Assembly (NCBI GenBank): GCA_005773145.1
Contig: SXHS01000220.1
Span: 1 to 10,883 of the forward strand
DNA: 10,883 nucleotides
Origin: Planctomycetaceae bacterium
GTDB taxonomy: Bacteria > Planctomycetota > Planctomycetia > Pirellulales > Pirellulaceae
Direction: 5' to 3'
How positions within the stretch are numbered: position 1 is the stretch's first letter; every line of letters starts with the position of its first letter. This document shows, piece by piece, positions 1 to 6,966 of the stretch. The notes below the pieces were generated by a model, which saw only the letters and a list, made by a program, of their open reading frames with translations, was not told the origin of the DNA and did not search any database. A program made the position numbers and the translations under genes.

Positions 1-3000
1 GAGAAAAAATCGACCTTGAGGTTTCCATCCAGATCCACTTCACCCAGTCCGCGCAGGCTGATCGCGTCCCCACTCAAATCGATCTGGTCGAAATAGATGC
101 GATCCCCCTGAATCCGAAACTGCAAGTCACTGGAGGTGAAAGCCGTACGGTCTGGCTGTCCGGCGCGTAGGCGGCGAAAGAGCGAAATCATCACAGGGAG
201 TTCGTAGATATCCGCATCGCGAAGCTCCACCGCCCCCTTGCCGGTGAGCGTATGGTTCCCCTGCGCGGTGCGCTGCAGTTCAACGACGCCATTCGCGCGA
301 CCGGCCACGCGGGGGGGCCGCTGCGAAAGTTCTCGTGCCACGTGGAATAGATCAGCGTCCCTCACCCGTGCCTGCAAATTGCACTGGCCGTTCTCGAACA
401 AGTACCGCACGTCCGCCTCAACGGCCCCTCCAAAAAGCCGAGCCGTTAACGGAGTACGCGGCTCCGCACTCGGCGTAGCATGTGTCAAATCGCCGGCCAG
501 AATTTGGTGAGGCTCTAGGCGAAAGGGGCCGCGGATTTGTGTGAGTTGCACGTGTTTCCACACCAGGGAGTCGATATCCAGCATGCCAGATGTCTTAAGT
601 TGAGCGCCATCGGTGGCCCCTTCGACACGCACGCGGCCCGAAACATGGTCCAAACCGATACCACCACCACCGCCGATCTCGTCCATTTCCCATCGCATGT
701 TCACGTCATCCAAATCAAAATCCAACTTCCAGTTGGCGCTGACCGGTCCCGTGGCCTGGGGCGAAAATGTCCAGTCGATGGAACCGTCCATGGCGAGGGG
801 ACCGTCGGCATGAAGTTTTGCCAAAGCACGGCGGATACCGGGAGGCAAGGCACTGAGTAACTCGCGATCGGCGCGGAGTCGATCCACGGTGATCCGATCG
901 AACGCCAGTTTCCACCCAGCACCAGCTGCGGGGACTGCGGAGCCCACCGCGCTCATGGACACCCCCTGATGGCGTGCCTTCAATCCATCCAGATGCACGA
1001 CACCATCCTTCAAGTACACGGTCCCCGTGACTTCATCCATCTGATAGGGGAACCACGCCGGAATCAGCGACACGGTCCGACCTTCGCTGTTCTGTTGCGG
1101 GGGCAATTTGTCAATCTTCACATTGGTCCGAGTCTGCCTCGAAGCCTTGTCGAAACGCAAGCTTGCGCTCACGTGGTCCAAGGTTCCCCTCGGCCGCAGG
1201 TTGCGCCACAGCGTCCGCACGTCCGGCTTGAGCGCGTCACGCAACTCATCCTCCAAGGGAATATCGGTTCCGGTAAAGTCGAGGCTGAGCTGTCCCCCCA
1301 ACGTCACAGGATCCCATTTGCCGTGGCAGCGCACGTAGCCGCTGTCGTTGTAGCCTTCCAGGTCCTGAAAAGTCCAATGGTCATTGTTCATGATCATGCG
1401 ACCCCGAACGCGATCGAGCGGGTAGGGAAACTGTGCGTGGCGCAACGCGCAGTCATGCAGTTGAACCACCATCTGCCGCTTGAGCACGGGGTTTGGCGCA
1501 GCTCCGCGATCCCAAGTGGCCGAGAACGATATCCAACCCCGAGGGGCGAAGTCCTGCAAGATCTTGCGAATCTCCGGCTTGCTGGCCTCGATCAACTGCG
1601 TGTCCAAGGGTATGGTCGCATCCGATTGGACTTGGAACGCGCCCGACCAATTGGGTCCTGGTCGTTGAATGGTCCCTTGCATTCGCACGGGTTGACCACT
1701 GGCCAGCGCCTGCAGTTTGAATTGCAACTCGTCATCATGCAATTGCAGGTTGCCCGTGGATTGACGGAGCGGATAAGGAAACTTGTCGTAAAGGCAGCTA
1801 ACGTCATGCAACGTGGCGTCCAAGTGCGGGTGCCAGCGGGCGCCATCAAATGTCGCCGCAAAAGCCGCATCCAAACGGCCCAACGGTTGCCAACGTTGCC
1901 ATTGTTGTTGCCATTTCTCTGGCAGAATATCGATCATTCGTCGATCGACCTGAAGTTGATTTACGCTGCCACTGACCTGACTGGGACTGTCCGCGCGGTG
2001 CCCTCGGCGCACGTACGTAAGTTCGATGTTCGCTTCGCCAAGTCTGGCACGCAGTTCAGAGATGGCTAGCTGTTGGGGGTCCAGCTCGAACCTGGCCGAC
2101 ACGTCAGAAACCGGGAAGGGGAGCCGCGGGTCCTCCCAGCGGCCGCCCGAAATCTCCCCAGCAATCGCATACTCCCAGGGCGCGGCAGCACCAGCGGCCC
2201 GTTGCACGCGAAAGCGTCCGTTCGCGCCGGCCCGAAAGTCACCCAAGACGTGAAGCGGCTCCGCTGCCGCCTCGGGCAGCGACTGGCGAAACTCGGGATT
2301 GATGTCCAACCCCCGCAAATCGCCCTCAAGCGTGACACTACCGTCCTGCGCCGAGACCGTCCCGTGCAGCGAGACCTGTCGCACGTGATCACTGGTGAAT
2401 GCCACTTGAAATCGCATGCGACGGGTCGCGACTTCAGCCGACTTCAAGGACGCATCGGTCTTATCCGGCGCGAGTTTTATCTGCACGTTATGCAAAGTTA
2501 ATAGGCTAGCGGGAACCTTCCTGTTGTCCACGACCTCTATCGTCGCATTCGATATCGTCACGGTGGGGGGACGCCGGCTGAAACTCGGTGGCGGGAAGAA
2601 CTGAGCCAAATTCCATGTGCCATCCTCCTTGCGGATGCAACGCACGATGACGCCGCGCATCTCCACATGCTGGATATCAATTTTCCGCTTCAGCATGTCC
2701 GCCAGCGTACCTCGGCAGCGAACCCGGACTTCCTCGGCAAAGGCCAACTCCGAGTGATTCGCGGCGGCGTCTTGGTCGCTGATGGAGATCGCGTGAACGA
2801 GAATCCCTTCCTTGCGGTGGAGCGAGGCAGAACGGATGTTGACACTTAGCCGCGGGTAAAGTCGATTCAGTTGGCCCACGATGTTGCGACGAATTTCGAC
2901 GTCCGCTCGATCGTAGAAGTAGTACCCAGCCGCCGCGCAGGCCACGATGCACCAGAGCAACACCGTACCGAGGTGACTGTGCTCCTTGGGTGCTGACGGT

Positions 3001-3029
3001 GGCACGGCTGAGGTCGAGTTCCTCGTCAT
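1..3029 (-). CDS. AsmA/TamB-like envelope protein, C-terminus cut by window edge
   Basis: I translated this frame by hand from the ATG at 3029 and checked it at six separate places. It stays open for 1009 codons and leaves the window without a stop. Residues 20-38 form one hydrophobic segment after a short Ser/Pro-rich N-terminus, so the protein is probably anchored in the inner membrane with a large periplasmic part. The remainder alternates short beta-type stretches. At about residues 360, 484, 597 and 727 a similar unit recurs, with a Pro-x-x-hydrophobic helix, a Pro-x-Gly turn and often a (F)PYP motif. The last 150 visible residues (GxGxVELRDADIYELPV, then GLGEVDLDGNLKVDFFS) look like the C-terminal part of AsmA-type proteins, so the true end should be near. 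Family members are proposed to carry lipids between membranes; that role here is inferred. Start: ATGA overlap with the upstream gene, with GGGGA about 10 nt ahead. Confidence 0.8.
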   Translation of the reverse strand, partial: MTRNSTSAVPPSAPKEHSHLGTVLLWCIVACAAAGYYFYDRADVEIRRNIVGQLNRLYPRLSVNIRSASLHRKEGILVHAISISDQDAAANHSELAFAEEVRVRCRGTLADMLKRKIDIQHVEMRGVIVRCIRKEDGTWNLAQFFPPPSFSRRPPTVTISNATIEVVDNRKVPASLLTLHNVQIKLAPDKTDASLKSAEVATRRMRFQVAFTSDHVRQVSLHGTVSAQDGSVTLEGDLRGLDINPEFRQSLPEAAAEPLHVLGDFRAGANGRFRVQRAAGAAAPWEYAIAGEISGGRWEDPRLPFPVSDVSARFELDPQQLAISELRARLGEANIELTYVRRGHRADSPSQVSGSVNQLQVDRRMIDILPEKWQQQWQRWQPLGRLDAAFAATFDGARWHPHLDATLHDVSCLYDKFPYPLRQSTGNLQLHDDELQFKLQALASGQPVRMQGTIQRPGPNWSGAFQVQSDATIPLDTQLIEASKPEIRKILQDFAPRGWISFSATWDRGAAPNPVLKRQMVVQLHDCALRHAQFPYPLDRVRGRMIMNNDHWTFQDLEGYNDSGYVRCHGKWDPVTLGGQLSLDFTGTDIPLEDELRDALKPDVRTLWRNLRPRGTLDHVSASLRFDKASRQTRTNVKIDKLPPQQNSEGRTVSLIPAWFPYQMDEVTGTVYLKDGVVHLDGLKARHQGVSMSAVGSAVPAAGAGWKLAFDRITVDRLRADRELLSALPPGIRRALAKLHADGPLAMDGSIDWTFSPQATGPVSANWKLDFDLDDVNMRWEMDEIGGGGGIGLDHVSGRVRVEGATDGAQLKTSGMLDIDSLVWKHVQLTQIRGPFRLEPHQILAGDLTHATPSAEPRTPLTARLFGGAVEADVRYLFENGQCNLQARVRDADLFHVARELSQRPPRVAGRANGVVELQRTAQGNHTLTGKGAVELRDADIYELPVMISLFRRLRAGQPDRTAFTSSDLQFRIQGDRIYFDQIDLSGDAISLRGLGEVDLDGNLKVDFF
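3026..3029 (-). promoter_or_regulatory. ATGA stop/start overlap, translational coupling
   Basis: On the minus strand the bases ATGA hold both the AsmA-like start codon (3029-3027) and the glycosyltransferase stop codon TGA (3028-3026). This arrangement usually means that ribosomes finishing the first gene re-initiate on the second. It supports the chosen start and a fixed ratio between the two proteins. Confidence 0.85.
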
Positions 3030-4321
3030 GAGGGGCGTTCCCCGTGTGACGTTCGCTCGCACACCATGACCGCCGCCGCGAGAACAATGAGCGGCAACAT
3101 GGCCGGCTCACGATAACGCAGCGAGCTGACAAAGATCACATGCAGTAAGGTCAAGTAGACCGCCGGCAATAGACAGAACATGTGGGCGCCACCTCGGCGG
3201 CTTACGATCGTGACCGCGCCCCAAGCGGCGGCTATCATCAGCGGCACGTAGCCAATCAACACGACGCACCGCACCCACCACCCACGAAACGCTGGCTCAT
3301 TCGGCCAAACATTCCACATGCGCAGGAACTTCACCCCCATGAGCCGCAGCACTTGGCCGGGGTAGCCGAGTGCCCAAGCCACAGCTGCCGCGCGGTGCCG
3401 TTGATCCAGCCGCCATTCAAACGTCGCATCCAGCGTTTGGCCTGCTGCGAGCGCCGCTTCGTCCGCCCGCCGCTGCTCATCCAGGAAGCGATCCACGAAA
3501 CGCATGTCGCTACCTCCGTCGGCGTGCGGGTTCCAGCCATCGTAGAGACTGGCGCCGACTTGTAGCGTTGTTGGCACCCAATGGCCCGTAATCGTGTAGT
3601 TGCGCCACCACCAGGGAGCCATGGTGAGCACCAGTCCCATCACGGCGCACCAGGCGAACTGCCAGCAATCCCCACGCGACCGGCGGCTCGTTAGGCCGAT
3701 CAGACACGCAATCGGCGTGAACAATAACCAGCTGGGACGTATCCATGTGGCCATTCCACCAACCAGGCCAAACAACAGACTCAGGACACCACGCGAACGA
3801 ATGGCAGGGCTGTTCCAAGCGGCTACGCCCAGCGCCAGTTGCCAAGTCATGACCGCGCAGAACGGCGATTCCGACAGTAGCAGCACGCTCATCACGATCG
3901 CACCCGGGTAAACAGCCGCCAACACAGCGGTCGCCAAAGATGCAGCAGGCCCAAACAATTGCCACGCCATCCAGGCCACACCGGCAATCGCCATGGTGCC
4001 CAACAAGGCGCCAAGCACTCGTGCTGCGAGAGTCGGCGTATCGGCGCCGCAACATCGAAATACGATCGACAGCATCCAAGGATAACCGGGCATACGAAAC
4101 ACGCGCGCCTCGTGCGGCCCGTAGGAATACGGGGCCCCCGTAGCGAGTCGCTGGCCCAACGTCCAATAGGTCTCGCTATCAGGAAATGCGAACCGCGCAC
4201 CAACCGGCAAGCGGGCTTCCCAAATCACCGCAGCTCCCACGCGCACCGCGAACGCCAACGCCAATAAGGCGATTATCAGCGCCACTCGAGCGCGATTTGA
4301 GGCGGGTATTCGCATGCGCAT
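3026..4321 (-). CDS. ArnT/PMT-like membrane glycosyltransferase (GT39/GT83-type)
   Basis: This is a 431-residue polytopic membrane protein with roughly ten hydrophobic segments, the first at residues 12-33. The first periplasmic loop carries FPDSETYW (Asp48) and then RMPGYPWML at 76-84, the pattern of PMT_2/ArnT-type transferases, in which the loop Asp is catalytic. Near the C-terminus RYREPAMLPL (402-411) matches the RxRxPxxPxL motif common in these families. Such enzymes move a sugar from a polyprenyl-phosphate donor to a lipid or protein acceptor on the outer face of the inner membrane; the acceptor is unknown here. The frame is open upstream to a TTG at 4465, but that stretch is not membrane-like. 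The ATG at 4321 lies just before the first membrane segment and has a G-rich stretch a few bases upstream. Its TGA overlaps the ATG of the AsmA-like gene by four bases. Confidence 0.83.
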   Translation of the reverse strand: MRMRIPASNRARVALIIALLALAFAVRVGAAVIWEARLPVGARFAFPDSETYWTLGQRLATGAPYSYGPHEARVFRMPGYPWMLSIVFRCCGADTPTLAARVLGALLGTMAIAGVAWMAWQLFGPAASLATAVLAAVYPGAIVMSVLLLSESPFCAVMTWQLALGVAAWNSPAIRSRGVLSLLFGLVGGMATWIRPSWLLFTPIACLIGLTSRRSRGDCWQFAWCAVMGLVLTMAPWWWRNYTITGHWVPTTLQVGASLYDGWNPHADGGSDMRFVDRFLDEQRRADEAALAAGQTLDATFEWRLDQRHRAAAVAWALGYPGQVLRLMGVKFLRMWNVWPNEPAFRGWWVRCVVLIGYVPLMIAAAWGAVTIVSRRGGAHMFCLLPAVYLTLLHVIFVSSLRYREPAMLPLIVLAAAVMVCERTSHGERPS

Positions 4322-4473
4322 GACGCCCCCCACACATTGGCGTCGATCAGCCAAGCTGCCTAAAAAATCGCCAAATCCTAGGCCGGAAGGCGCAGCGCCG
4401 TCAAGATTGCTTTCTGCTGCCAGCCCTACGAATGCGGCGCCAGCAATGCTATCGAGAACGAGCAACTCCCAGC

Positions 4474-5082
4474 TCAGCGGCTGGCAGGGCGCGGGGCGGC
4501 AACCGGGTAACGCTGCTTGACCGCAGCGATCCAGGCGTCGGCCGTGTAGATCATTTCCGACTGGGCTTTTTCCGTGAGTCGCTTCTGCTGCGACGGGGTT
4601 GCCATCCCCTTCTGATAAATCAGTTGCAGCTGCGATAGATTCATCGTGTCGCGATCCGTAGGGGCTACGGCGATCTCCGCGCCTTTGGGCAGCTTGATCA
4701 GATCGCGGATCAACTCGTCCCCACGATGCTGTTTGAGGACCAAATTGAGGCGGTCATAGATGCCAGCTTGATGCGAAATCTTGCGCATGAACGTCTTACC
4801 GGCGGGGGAACGCAAGGATACCACCAGCGGATGACCGTTATCCAACATCCGACCAACAATTTGGTCCTGCCCGGGCACGGTCCAACCCAGCTTTCTCAAC
4901 TGGGCGAAAGCGGGAGCCACGTCCTCGCGGGTGATTAAATCCCCCGGCCGATAGTCGCCAAGCTGGCGCAAATGCTCATTCAATGCCTTTTCCACTTGCC
5001 CCCAGGTGGGGATCGGTTTGGGAGCCCCCCAAACCGATGAGGCGCAGCACATCAGCAACAGAACAACGGCAGCCCTAACCAT
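4474..5082 (-). CDS. Secreted or periplasmic protein of unknown function
   Basis: I do not recognise this 202-residue protein. Residues 1-20 (Met-Val-Arg, a run of Ala/Val/Leu, then SSVWGA) form a clear signal peptide with a likely signal peptidase I site around VWG/APK. The two adjacent Cys lie inside the hydrophobic stretch and do not fit a lipobox. The mature part is charged and mostly helical by eye, with a GDYRPGDLITREDV segment near residue 41 and a helical C-terminal third ending in a Pro/Ala/Arg tail. The start was set at ATG 5082 because GGGGAGG stands seven bases upstream. A longer reading from a GTG at 5127 would place that site inside the coding region. The gene lies 152 nt before the glycosyltransferase on the same strand and may share its transcript. 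Export to the envelope fits that context, but no function can be given. Confidence 0.75.
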   Translation of the reverse strand: MVRAAVVLLLMCCASSVWGAPKPIPTWGQVEKALNEHLRQLGDYRPGDLITREDVAPAFAQLRKLGWTVPGQDQIVGRMLDNGHPLVVSLRSPAGKTFMRKISHQAGIYDRLNLVLKQHRGDELIRDLIKLPKGAEIAVAPTDRDTMNLSQLQLIYQKGMATPSQQKRLTEKAQSEMIYTADAWIAAVKQRYPVAAPRPASR

Positions 5083-5089
5083 CTGCTCG

Positions 5090-5096
5090 CCTCCCC
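5090..5096 (-). promoter_or_regulatory. Strong Shine-Dalgarno site GGGGAGG
   Basis: On the minus strand GGGGAGG ends seven bases before the ATG at 5082. It is the best ribosome binding site in the window and decides the start of the secreted protein in favour of the signal-peptide Met. Confidence 0.7.
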
Positions 5097-5180
5097 ACTC
5101 GAGAACCAGGCCCCCGTCACAGCGCACACCGTCGGCCTCAGCGGCACCAAGCCCTATCGAAGACTATCGGGTGTCTAGGC

Positions 5181-5212
5181 CGGCCGACTTTGCCCATTTC
5201 ACGAGTCGGCCG
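5181..5212. repeat. Perfect 9-bp inverted repeat, 14-nt loop
   Basis: CGGCCGACT at 5181-5189 is the exact reverse complement of AGTCGGCCG at 5204-5212. RNA from either strand could form a GC-rich hairpin. On the minus strand a T-rich stretch (ttatttttgttg) comes before the stem rather than after it, and on the plus strand the downstream run is A, so this is not a standard intrinsic terminator. It could still end or stabilise the radical SAM transcript, or bind a protein. Confidence 0.6.
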
Positions 5213-5280
5213 CAACAAAAATAACGCGGATGGGCGGAAATCTCGGTTGAGCCCGGCCGGTCGTGCGTCTCTCCTCCCCG

Positions 5281-5328
5281 TCACCGCATCCCCGCATCTC
5301 TGCGTCTCTGCGTGCCACCTCTCTGCGT
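5281..5328. repeat. Degenerate octamer tandem tract (tctctgcg type)
   Basis: The tract reads in steps of eight bases: tcaccgca, tccccgca, tctctgcg, tctctgcg, then seven unrelated bases and another tctctgcg. The unit CTCTGCGT occurs exactly at 5298-5305, 5306-5313 and 5321-5328. From general knowledge, CTCTGCGT/CTTTGCGT tracts recur in intergenic DNA of cyanobacteria, planctomycetes and other environmental bacteria, so it is probably one copy of a dispersed repeat family. Confidence 0.6.
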
Positions 5329-5360
5329 CGCCAGCCGGAACGACGACCGACAACTAAGGT

Positions 5361-6668
5361 TTAGGTGTAGCGCAGCCCACGGTGTTGCGGTTCAAAGAAT
5401 GCCGGGAGCAGCTGATCGACCTGGAGGAGACCGGCGCGGGTGAGCCGGATGGTTTGAGGCTCGAGCGTCAACAGGCCGTCGCGTTGGTAATCTTCCCATT
5501 CGGAACGCCAGTGCGCGACGATATCGACGTCGAACTTCTTCCGAAAGGTTTCGGGGTGCAAGTAACCTCGTTTGAGTTGAAGTATCAGCTCGCGCACCAG
5601 CAGCTGGTGTGGCGTGGGGCGCATGCCGCGTTGTAAGGGAAGTTGCCCCAGTTCTAAAAGCCGGCGCAGGTAATGGACCCATTCCGTTTCGTTTTGGTAG
5701 TGCACGCCGGAGATATGTCCGAAGCTGGCCACGCCGGTCGCCAACAGATCGGCGCCCTGCCAGAGATTGTCGCGGTAGCTGAAGTTGACGCGATCTTGGT
5801 GTTTAACCATCGTATAGGCGCTGGAGACGCTATAGCCGGCGGTTTCCAGCTCCTGGAACGCGTATTCAACCCACGCCCGCTTGGTATTCCAATCGGCCAC
5901 GGGCGATGCCAGCTTGTGGTCCAAGATGTCGCGTGAATAGACCGTGTTGAAGGGCAGCTCCATTTGATAAATGGTCACGCTGTCAGGGGCCAGTTCTACC
6001 GTCCGTCGCACGCTGTCTCGCCAATTGTCCCACGTCTCACCAACCATGCCGGCAATCAAATCGATGTTGACGTTGTGAAACGCGGCAGCCGTGATCCAAT
6101 CCCAGGCCCGATATACCTCGGCCGACAAGTGGGCGCGACCATTTTCTTGCAACACGGCATCACCAAAGTTCTCCACGCCGAGGCTTAGTCGCGTGACACC
6201 TATTTCCCGCAGCGCCTGCACTTTGGGTTCCGAGAGCGTGCCGGGTTCGCACTCGAAGGTGACCTCCTCCGCCTGTGACCAGTCGGTGTGTTGACGCAGT
6301 CGGTCGACCAAGGAATGGAGTTGACGAACGCTCAGGAACGAGGGAGTTCCTCCCCCGAAATAGACAAATCGATACGGCCGGCCCCCCAAGCAGGGCAAGT
6401 TGCTTACCAATTCAATTTCGCGCGACAGGGCACTGAGATAGGTCTCGATTTCATCGGCCCGTTTGTCGGTGTAGACGCGGAAGTAGCAAAACTTGCATCG
6501 CTTGCGGCAGAAGGGGATATGCAAGTAGAGGCCGAGCGACACGGGGGCAGGCGACTGCTGCATGGCCGCCGTGACGGCCTCCAAACCATCCGCTGTCCAC
6601 TGCGAATAGGGGGGATAGTTGGAGATGAAATAGCTGCCGACGTCGGTTTTTGTAGTTTCAGGGGTCAT
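5361..6668 (-). CDS. HemN/HemW-like radical SAM protein (coproporphyrinogen III oxidase family)
   Basis: This 435-residue protein has the radical SAM cluster motif CRKRCKFC (Cys54, Cys58, Cys61) after GLYLHIPF, a layout shared with HemN and HemW. It continues with YFGGGTPSFLS (the GGTP motif for SAM), ECEPGTL, and a RLSLGVENF segment where HemW proteins usually have GVQSF. NIDLIAGMVGET matches the next conserved strand. The last 80 residues resemble the HemN C-terminal winged-helix region. HemN oxidises coproporphyrinogen III without oxygen, while HemW inserts heme; this protein fits neither motif set exactly and I would not assign heme synthesis. The N-terminal 45 residues (NYPPYSQW) are unlike typical HemW. 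The ATG at 6668 was preferred over a TTG at 6686, which overlaps a TATAAT sequence. It is divergent from the small plus-strand gene. Confidence 0.8.
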   Translation of the reverse strand: MTPETTKTDVGSYFISNYPPYSQWTADGLEAVTAAMQQSPAPVSLGLYLHIPFCRKRCKFCYFRVYTDKRADEIETYLSALSREIELVSNLPCLGGRPYRFVYFGGGTPSFLSVRQLHSLVDRLRQHTDWSQAEEVTFECEPGTLSEPKVQALREIGVTRLSLGVENFGDAVLQENGRAHLSAEVYRAWDWITAAAFHNVNIDLIAGMVGETWDNWRDSVRRTVELAPDSVTIYQMELPFNTVYSRDILDHKLASPVADWNTKRAWVEYAFQELETAGYSVSSAYTMVKHQDRVNFSYRDNLWQGADLLATGVASFGHISGVHYQNETEWVHYLRRLLELGQLPLQRGMRPTPHQLLVRELILQLKRGYLHPETFRKKFDVDIVAHWRSEWEDYQRDGLLTLEPQTIRLTRAGLLQVDQLLPAFFEPQHRGLRYT

Positions 6669-6904
6669 GGCCCCATTATACAACAATCATTTCCCCCGGA
6701 CCCTTCTGGCACCATGCACGGCTGGTTGGCTACCGATCCGGCGCCCTGCCCCTTGCTTAGTCAGGTCCAGCATTGGCCACGGGAGCTGACCGTCCCCGCC
6801 AAAGACGCCGCCAAATCGCGGCTGGAAGGCGACTGCTTGGACATTTCGTCGACGACCTGATACCCTGCCAATAATATAAAGGGTAGGCTCCGGGAATATG
6901 AAAA
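6669..6904. other. Divergent intergenic region
   Basis: This is about 236 nt between the leftward radical SAM gene and the rightward small gene, so it should hold promoters for both. Besides the TATAAT at 6675-6680, an AT-rich patch at 6870-6880 (aataatataaa) could serve as a -10 region for the rightward gene. It lies in the loop of a 6-bp inverted repeat, taccct (6861-6866) and agggta (6880-6885), which could be a weak operator. Frames crossing the region on both strands look non-coding. Confidence 0.4.
6675..6680 (-). promoter_or_regulatory. Candidate -10 box TATAAT for the radical SAM gene
   Basis: A perfect TATAAT on the minus strand ends seven bases before the ATG at 6668. If used, transcription would begin at or next to the start codon and give a leaderless or nearly leaderless mRNA, which would fit the lack of a good ribosome binding site. 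No TTGACA-like -35 box stands 17 nt upstream (gggtcc there), so confidence is low. Confidence 0.3.
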
Positions 6905-6966
6905 ATGACCGCAAACATGTTTTCGCTCAGTCATATCCGCCATTCATGGCCTTGCTTCATGACTGA
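6898..6966 (+). other. Possible 22-codon leader ORF overlapping the M-domain-like gene start
   Basis: An ATG at 6898 opens a second frame of 22 codons that ends in TGA at 6964-6966, just past the internal ATG at 6959 of the M-domain-like gene. If the real start is 6959, the two would overlap as in translational coupling. Its own ribosome binding site is poor (GGGA only two bases away, GGTAGG about ten). It may equally be chance. Confidence 0.2.

Larger units (their letters stand above)
5083..5360. other. 278-nt intergenic spacer with repeats
   Basis: This is the largest non-coding stretch in the window, between the radical SAM gene and the secreted protein gene. It holds an octamer-periodic tract (5281-5328), a perfect 9-bp inverted repeat (5181-5212), and around 5221-5245 a motif (ataacgcggatgggcgg) resembling short repeats dispersed in many environmental bacterial genomes. 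A minus-strand frame of 71 codons crosses it, but it is built from the repeats and looks spurious. No convincing promoter or classical terminator was seen. Confidence 0.6.

Noticed and set aside
969..2069. 366-codon plus-strand ORF
   Set aside because: It is the antisense shadow of the AsmA-like gene, whose minus-strand frame is open throughout and has domain logic; the plus translation is rich in His, Arg and Gln with no recognisable motif.
1..3029. Apparent lack of a complete gene in the left 3 kb, suggesting decay or a non-coding region
   Set aside because: The real frame simply runs off the left edge; hand translation at six sites showed no frameshift or stop.
2677..3132. 151-codon minus-strand ORF
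   Set aside because: Arg/Ser-rich shadow that straddles two real genes in a different frame.
3510..4166. 218-codon minus-strand ORF in another frame of the glycosyltransferase
   Set aside because: Same-strand shadow; the membrane segments and family motifs are all in the other frame.
4322..4473. N-terminal extension of the glycosyltransferase from TTG 4465
   Set aside because: The 48 extra residues are not membrane-like and the TTG has its GGGAG directly abutting; ATG 4321 sits just before the first membrane helix.
5281..5328. CRISPR array
   Set aside because: The repeats are eight bases and contiguous, with no spacer structure.
5138..5353. 71-codon minus-strand ORF in the spacer
   Set aside because: Starts at TTG and is built from the octamer tract and other repeats; not protein-like.
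6288..6860. 190-codon plus-strand ORF
   Set aside because: Mostly antisense to the radical SAM gene; no recognisable motif.
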